Positions 51,615 through 53,080 of a DNA stretch of 53,080 nt are shown piece by piece. How positions within the stretch are numbered: position 1 is the stretch's first letter; every line of letters starts with the position of its first letter. The position numbers and the translations under genes were made by a program. The stretch lies in the NCBI GenBank assembly GCA_049293335.1, contig JBATSO010000066.1, positions 1 through 53,080 on the forward strand. The letters are read 5' to 3'. This DNA comes from JAGXIT01 sp049293335 (lineage in GTDB: Bacteria; Patescibacteriota; Saccharimonadia; Saccharimonadales; UBA4665). The notes below the pieces were generated by a model. The model was given only the letters and a program-made list of their open reading frames with translations. It did not search any database and was not told where the DNA came from.

Positions 51615-52116
51615 AATACTTTTCCATAAAACCAAGATTTATAAGCCTATATTTCATTGCGCTTACTGACACCCCAAATTTTGATGCAAGTATTTGTGGA
51701 GCATCTTTTAAGAATGGATGTCGTTTTAATTCATCACGAATCATTTTTTCTGGCATGAGCAGGTTTGCAGCGAAACGGTCAGCATCTTTCTCTTCCTGTG
51801 ACTTACTGGCATTCTCATAATCATTTGCACGTCGTAGCACACCGTATTTATCAGGTTCATGTCCCAGCAAGTAATGCCCAAGTTCATGCGCTACAGTATA
51901 TGCCTGTCGCTCAGGGGAATTTTCAACATTAAGATAAATCGTCTTATCTTCAGCTATAAGAAACCCGGAGATATCAGAATTGCCGTTCGGAAATACACGA
52001 TATTCAATTTTTAGTCCTTCACGCTCGGCAATCTCAAAAACATTCACGAAAGGAGAGGTGATATTATTTTTCTTCAATACATCTTGAGCTTTTTCTGCAA
52101 CTGTATCCGTTGTCAT
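51607..52116 (-). CDS. ImmA/IrrE-family metallopeptidase
   Basis: A 169-residue zinc protease. The HExxH site is TVAHELGHYLLGHE, with the third ligand in EKDADRFAANLLMPE. Relatives cleave repressors of mobile elements (ImmA) or DdrO (IrrE). The last 35 residues look like a small helical DNA-contact part (QILASKFGVSVSAMKYRLI), as in many relatives. The start has AGGAGGG six bases before it and a TATACT box about 55 bases upstream. Confidence 0.9.
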   Translation of the reverse strand: MTTDTVAEKAQDVLKKNNITSPFVNVFEIAEREGLKIEYRVFPNGNSDISGFLIAEDKTIYLNVENSPERQAYTVAHELGHYLLGHEPDKYGVLRRANDYENASKSQEEKDADRFAANLLMPEKMIRDELKRHPFLKDAPQILASKFGVSVSAMKYRLINLGFMEKYYG

Positions 52117-52201
52117 AAATCCCTCCTATTTTTGACTACTTCTTTCAGCTACGCAAGCATAACCACTTATTAGTATACGATATCCTTCATCTCGCGTATA
52201 G

Positions 52202-52219
52202 CTACATCTGTAGTACAAT
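52202..52219 (+). promoter_or_regulatory. Promoter and small palindrome before the Mod gene
   Basis: CTACA-TC-TGTAG (52202-52213) is a perfect dyad that touches the -10 box TACAAT (52214-52219). The ATG of the methylase follows ten bases later. The dyad is in the right place to be an operator for a regulator of the methylase. Confidence 0.45.
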
Positions 52220-52229
52220 AAGAGGTAAT

Positions 52230-53080
52230 ATGGATAAACTTGATTTGCATAGTAGGGATATTTTGGGTGGGAATGTAGAGAAGATTGGGCAGTTGTTTCC
52301 GGGTGTGGTGACGGAAGTGAAGGACGAGCAGGGCAATACTAAGAAAGCAGTGGACTTCGACCTACTACGACAGCACCTGAGTGACGAGCTGGTCGAGGGT
52401 GACCGCGAGCGGTTTCGCCTAGATTGGCCGGGCAAGCGCGCGAGTATACTTAAGGCCAATACGCCGACTACCAAGACGCTGCGGCCGGTGCGCGAGGACA
52501 GCGTCGATTTCGACACCACGCAAAATGTATTTATCGAGGGCGATAACTTCGAGGTGCTCAAGGTGCTGCAGGAGAGCTACCTGGGCAAGGTAAAGATGAT
52601 CTACATCGACCCGCCGTACAACACGGGCAAAGACTTCATATACAAAGACAACTTTGCCGCAGATAAAGCCGAGTACGAAGAAGAGCTGGGCGTGCGCGAC
52701 GACGAAAATGGCGGCAAGCTAGTCAAAAACACCGAGACCAACGGCCGCTACCACAGTGACTGGCTGAGTATGATGCAGGAGCGGCTGATTGTGGCGCGAG
52801 ATTTGCTGACAGATGACGGGGTGATATTTATTTCAATTGATGACAATGAGCAGTCTCGTCTGAAAGGTCTCTGCGACGAGGTTTTTGGTGAAGGTAACTT
52901 TATAGGCAACCTCATTATAGAAAACAATCCAAAGGGTAGGAAGAATGCAAGATATGTGTCTGTTTCTAGTGAATATTGTTTAGCGTATGCAAGAGATGCA
53001 GCGCATGCCGAATCAAAGTTCCTTGAATCAATTCCAAAAGGAATTTATAAAATTGATGAATATGGTCGAAAGTATACCCA
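52230..53080 (+). CDS. Type III restriction-modification methylase Mod, 5-prime part
   Basis: Only the first 283 residues are in the window; the frame is open at the end. It is a beta-class N6-adenine methylase of the type III Mod kind. The start MDKLDLHSRDILGGNVEKIG is typical, then FIEGDNFEVLKVLQESY and the catalytic MIYIDPPYNTGKDFIY (DPPY near residue 128). LLTDDGVIFISIDDNEQSRL follows, and the target-recognition region begins near the edge (GNLIIENNPKGR). It would methylate an asymmetric site and pair with a Res helicase-nuclease, which should follow outside the window. TACAAT lies ten bases before the ATG. Confidence 0.92.
   Translation, partial: MDKLDLHSRDILGGNVEKIGQLFPGVVTEVKDEQGNTKKAVDFDLLRQHLSDELVEGDRERFRLDWPGKRASILKANTPTTKTLRPVREDSVDFDTTQNVFIEGDNFEVLKVLQESYLGKVKMIYIDPPYNTGKDFIYKDNFAADKAEYEEELGVRDDENGGKLVKNTETNGRYHSDWLSMMQERLIVARDLLTDDGVIFISIDDNEQSRLKGLCDEVFGEGNFIGNLIIENNPKGRKNARYVSVSSEYCLAYARDAAHAESKFLESIPKGIYKIDEYGRKYT

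Noticed and set aside
52202..52561. Minus-strand frame of 119 codons at the right end
   Set aside because: It is the antisense of the Mod methylase, whose real plus-strand frame runs off the window.
1..53080. CRISPR array
   Set aside because: No regular repeat-spacer pattern was found; the tandem heptamers and octamers are too short and lack spacers.

Overview
The window looks like a bacterial chromosome segment from the Patescibacteria (CPR), most likely a Saccharibacteria (TM7) lineage. This is inferred from gene content and style, not from a marker gene. The supporting signs are compact spacing, many short or trimmed proteins (an IMP dehydrogenase without CBS domains, a 130-residue ATP synthase delta subunit), unrecognised small anchored proteins, a VirB4-like ATPase with an unrecognised partner, and several DNA repair enzymes. 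TGA is used as a stop, so the recoded Gracilibacteria/Absconditabacteria are excluded.

Layout. 0.1-9.3 kb: an FAD-linked oxidase divergent from a type II NADH dehydrogenase, a UvrD-type helicase fused to a RecB-like nuclease, an aquaporin-family channel, a carbonic-anhydrase-like metal-site protein and two small unknown genes. 9.3-16.6 kb (minus strand): a complete F1Fo ATP synthase operon atpI-B-E-F-H-A-G-D-C, interrupted between atpG and atpD by a four-helix-bundle (S23/IVP-type) gene and carrying odd repeat-filled spacers. 16.6-17.3 kb: a RelE-type toxin-antitoxin pair bracketed by a 33-bp near-perfect direct repeat. 17.3-25.3 kb: a receiver-like protein, acetyltransferases, guaB-guaA, a CPBP protease, a glutaredoxin-like protein, a corrinoid adenosyltransferase-like ATPase, a divergent lipid-kinase-like protein and an anchored nuclease. 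25.3-34.4 kb: a surface/secretion block with glycosyltransferases, two paralogous clan-A-type glycosidases, a VirB4-like ATPase and its neighbour. 34.4-37.7 kb: smpB translationally coupled to an ABC-F ATPase, then tRNA-Asn. 37.7-40.4 kb: a remnant-rich stretch beside the tRNA, with HTH and recombinase scraps, a truncated S51 peptidase and a tRNA-like half. 40.4-43.7 kb: a thiol-redox set (thioredoxin-like, CcdA-like, DsbA/Rv2466c-like), a 3-methyladenine glycosylase and a DUF3558-like anchored protein. 43.7 kb to the end: a defence-type locus.

The NADH dehydrogenase and the FAD oxidase would feed electrons to quinone or another acceptor while the ATP synthase couples the ion gradient to ATP. 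No terminal oxidase is in the window. The redox genes form a plausible extracytoplasmic thiol system. The last 9 kb hold RadC, a PLD-like/SNF2 helicase, DUF4391, Bro-N, a LexA/S24 repressor with its own operator, an RHH-PIN toxin-antitoxin pair, ImmA/IrrE with a membrane partner, and a type III Mod methylase cut by the window edge. This is the best candidate for an under-described system: an extended type III restriction-modification locus with embedded regulation.

The most general signal is promoter architecture. About twenty first-in-operon genes have a TATAMT-like -10 box only 5-10 bases before the ATG and no Shine-Dalgarno, whereas internal operon genes usually have one. This implies widespread leaderless mRNAs, and I used it to fix many starts.
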